A DNA stretch of 64,000 nt, from positions 6,084 to 70,083 of the forward strand of contig JAEWSZ010000051.1 in assembly GCA_023397905.1 (NCBI GenBank), written 5' to 3'. Position numbers and translations under genes: made by a program. Below, piece after piece: positions 62,885-64,000 of the stretch (position 1 is the stretch's first letter; each line of letters starts with the position of its first letter). Source of the DNA: Bacillota bacterium. GTDB taxonomy: Bacteria; Bacillota; Clostridia; Acetivibrionales; DSM-1351. The notes under the pieces were generated by a model, which saw nothing but the letters and a program-made list of their open reading frames with translations, was not told where the DNA came from and made no database searches.

Positions 62885-64000
62885 ATGAAAACACTTAAAA
62901 ATAAGGAGATCCAACTGGCTATAGGGATACTTGCGGTGTTGATGACAGTCTTCGGAGCCGTTACCATGTATAATGTGAACGGCTTTGCCGAGTCTGTAAA
63001 TACGCTGCAGCTCAGGCAAAACATAGGTGCCGTCGGAGCTGCGGTAAAAAAATATCCCCAGGCCGAAGCCGAAATCGTCAGGAATTTTACGGTTAGCTTC
63101 CAAGGTGATTATGAATACGGCAAAAGCATATTGGAAAAGTACGGCTATAATGAGCAGCTCAGCATTGGCAAAAATGATTTTATAAAAAAGGATCTGAATA
63201 AAATCTATCTCAGGTTTCATGTAATGACTGCGGCATTTGCCCTGCTGACGGGAATATTTTTTATCCTGAGCCTGGACAGGATCTATTCCCGTATAAGAAA
63301 TATCGGGTTAAGCGCCGAAGCTGTTGTAGAGGGAAATTATGCCCCGGTATCCGGCGATATGGAGGAAGGGGACATAGGCTCTCTGGTTTACAGGTTCAAT
63401 TCCATGGCCGAGAGGCTGAGCGAAACCGTGCAGGCTCTGAAAAATGAAAAACTGTTCTTAAAAAGGCTTATTACCGACATATCCCATCAACTTAAAACAC
63501 CGCTGGCCTCGCTGGTGATGTTCAACGACATATTGCAGAGCGACAGTTCTCTGCCGGAACAGGAAAGGGCCGCATTTGTGGCTGAAAGCAAAAATCAGCT
63601 GGACCGGATGGAATGGCTTATTAAAAATATGCTGAAAATGGCAAAGCTGGAGGCCGGAGTGGTGGATTTCGAAAAGAGATACTCCTATATCGGACAGACT
63701 GTGGGGAAAAGTGTGGCCGGGCTCGGGCGGATTGCAGGGGAGAAGGGGATAACCCTCAGAGTATGGGGCCCTGACGGCATCCGGGTCAGGCATGACGTAA
63801 ACTGGACCGCGGAAGCCATTTCCAATATAATAAAAAACTGTATTGAACACAGCAGCTCCGGGGATGAGGTAAAAATATCCTGGGAGGAAAACAGCGTGTT
63901 TGTGCAGATCGAAATACTGGACAACGGTGAGGGGATACCAGGTGAGGAGCTGCCCCGGATATTTGACAGATTCTACAAGGGCCCCAACAGCCGCAATCCG
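62885..64000 (+). CDS. Sensor histidine kinase (partial, 3' end beyond window)
   Basis: I translated 372 codons from ATG 62885 (MKTLKNKEIQLAIGIL). Two membrane helices (about 10-30 and 114-134) flank an extracytoplasmic part of about 80 residues. A HAMP-like segment, the HisKA motif DISHQLKTPLASL with His201, and ATPase motifs IIKNCIEHS, DNGEGIP and IFDRFYKGP follow. The final GLGL box lies outside the window. It is the last visible gene of the ATPase-permease-regulator-kinase unit and probably senses the transporter or its substrate. Confidence 0.93.
   Translation, partial: MKTLKNKEIQLAIGILAVLMTVFGAVTMYNVNGFAESVNTLQLRQNIGAVGAAVKKYPQAEAEIVRNFTVSFQGDYEYGKSILEKYGYNEQLSIGKNDFIKKDLNKIYLRFHVMTAAFALLTGIFFILSLDRIYSRIRNIGLSAEAVVEGNYAPVSGDMEEGDIGSLVYRFNSMAERLSETVQALKNEKLFLKRLITDISHQLKTPLASLVMFNDILQSDSSLPEQERAAFVAESKNQLDRMEWLIKNMLKMAKLEAGVVDFEKRYSYIGQTVGKSVAGLGRIAGEKGITLRVWGPDGIRVRHDVNWTAEAISNIIKNCIEHSSSGDEVKISWEENSVFVQIEILDNGEGIPGEELPRIFDRFYKGPNSRNP

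Overview
The window reads as chromosomal DNA of an anaerobic, endospore-forming Clostridia member (Bacillota). The basis is a GerA-type germinant receptor operon, S-layer-homology (SLH) proteins, strong AGGAGG ribosome sites with some GTG/TTG starts, LplB/YtcP-type sugar transporters with membrane-anchored AraC regulators, and a corrinoid methanol methyltransferase (MtaB) with a corrinoid activator. I cannot name the species. No tRNA, rRNA, CRISPR array or insertion sequence was recognised.

Layout. (1) 1-5.3 kb: one-carbon/corrinoid locus. A partial mtaB on the minus strand diverges from a DUF1638-type protein, cobT and a 2Fe-2S/ASKHA reductive activator of corrinoid proteins. (2) 5.5-11.8 kb: a 1482-residue secreted GH27 glycosidase with SLH anchor, then a thioredoxin-CcdA-like fusion and a small unknown protein. 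(3) 11.8-24.9 kb: glycan utilisation. An AraC sensor-regulator, two sugar permeases, a possible 15-codon leader, a binding lipoprotein, a GH95 fucosidase, an SGNH hydrolase and a GH38 mannosidase follow in one direction; a GH2 beta-mannosidase and a cupin-AraC regulator lie further on at 41.6-45.2 kb. Import, regulation and trimming of alpha-galactosyl, fucosyl and mannosyl glycans fit together here. (4) 25-27.5 kb: carboxynorspermidine dehydrogenase and decarboxylase (spermidine synthesis). (5) 27.6-31 kb: a BlaI/M56 pair with a twin operator, a structured-RNA candidate and an aldo/keto reductase with ferredoxin domain. (6) 31-41.5 kb: an island-like block with an SLH/cell-wall-repeat hybrid protein, two orphan proteins, two small paralogues and a two-component system whose genes converge and overlap. 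(7) 45.3-54.4 kb: housekeeping and stress genes: ogt, a second copy of the structured RNA, ArsR with a four-domain sulfur-transfer fusion, uppP, trmB, a methyltransferase, an XRE regulator and corA. (8) 54.4-58.5 kb: spore germination operon in the order A-C-small-B. (9) 58.6-64 kb: ABC ATPase, FtsX-type permease, response regulator and histidine kinase, resembling a peptide-sensing or detoxification module and cut by the window edge.

The strongest undescribed-looking items are the two diverged copies of one structured RNA (29368-29776 and 46311-46649), whose helices keep pairing while their sequence changes, and the orphan protein block at 34974-38605, which includes a protein with a faint CNF1/BLF1-deamidase-like Cys-His signature.
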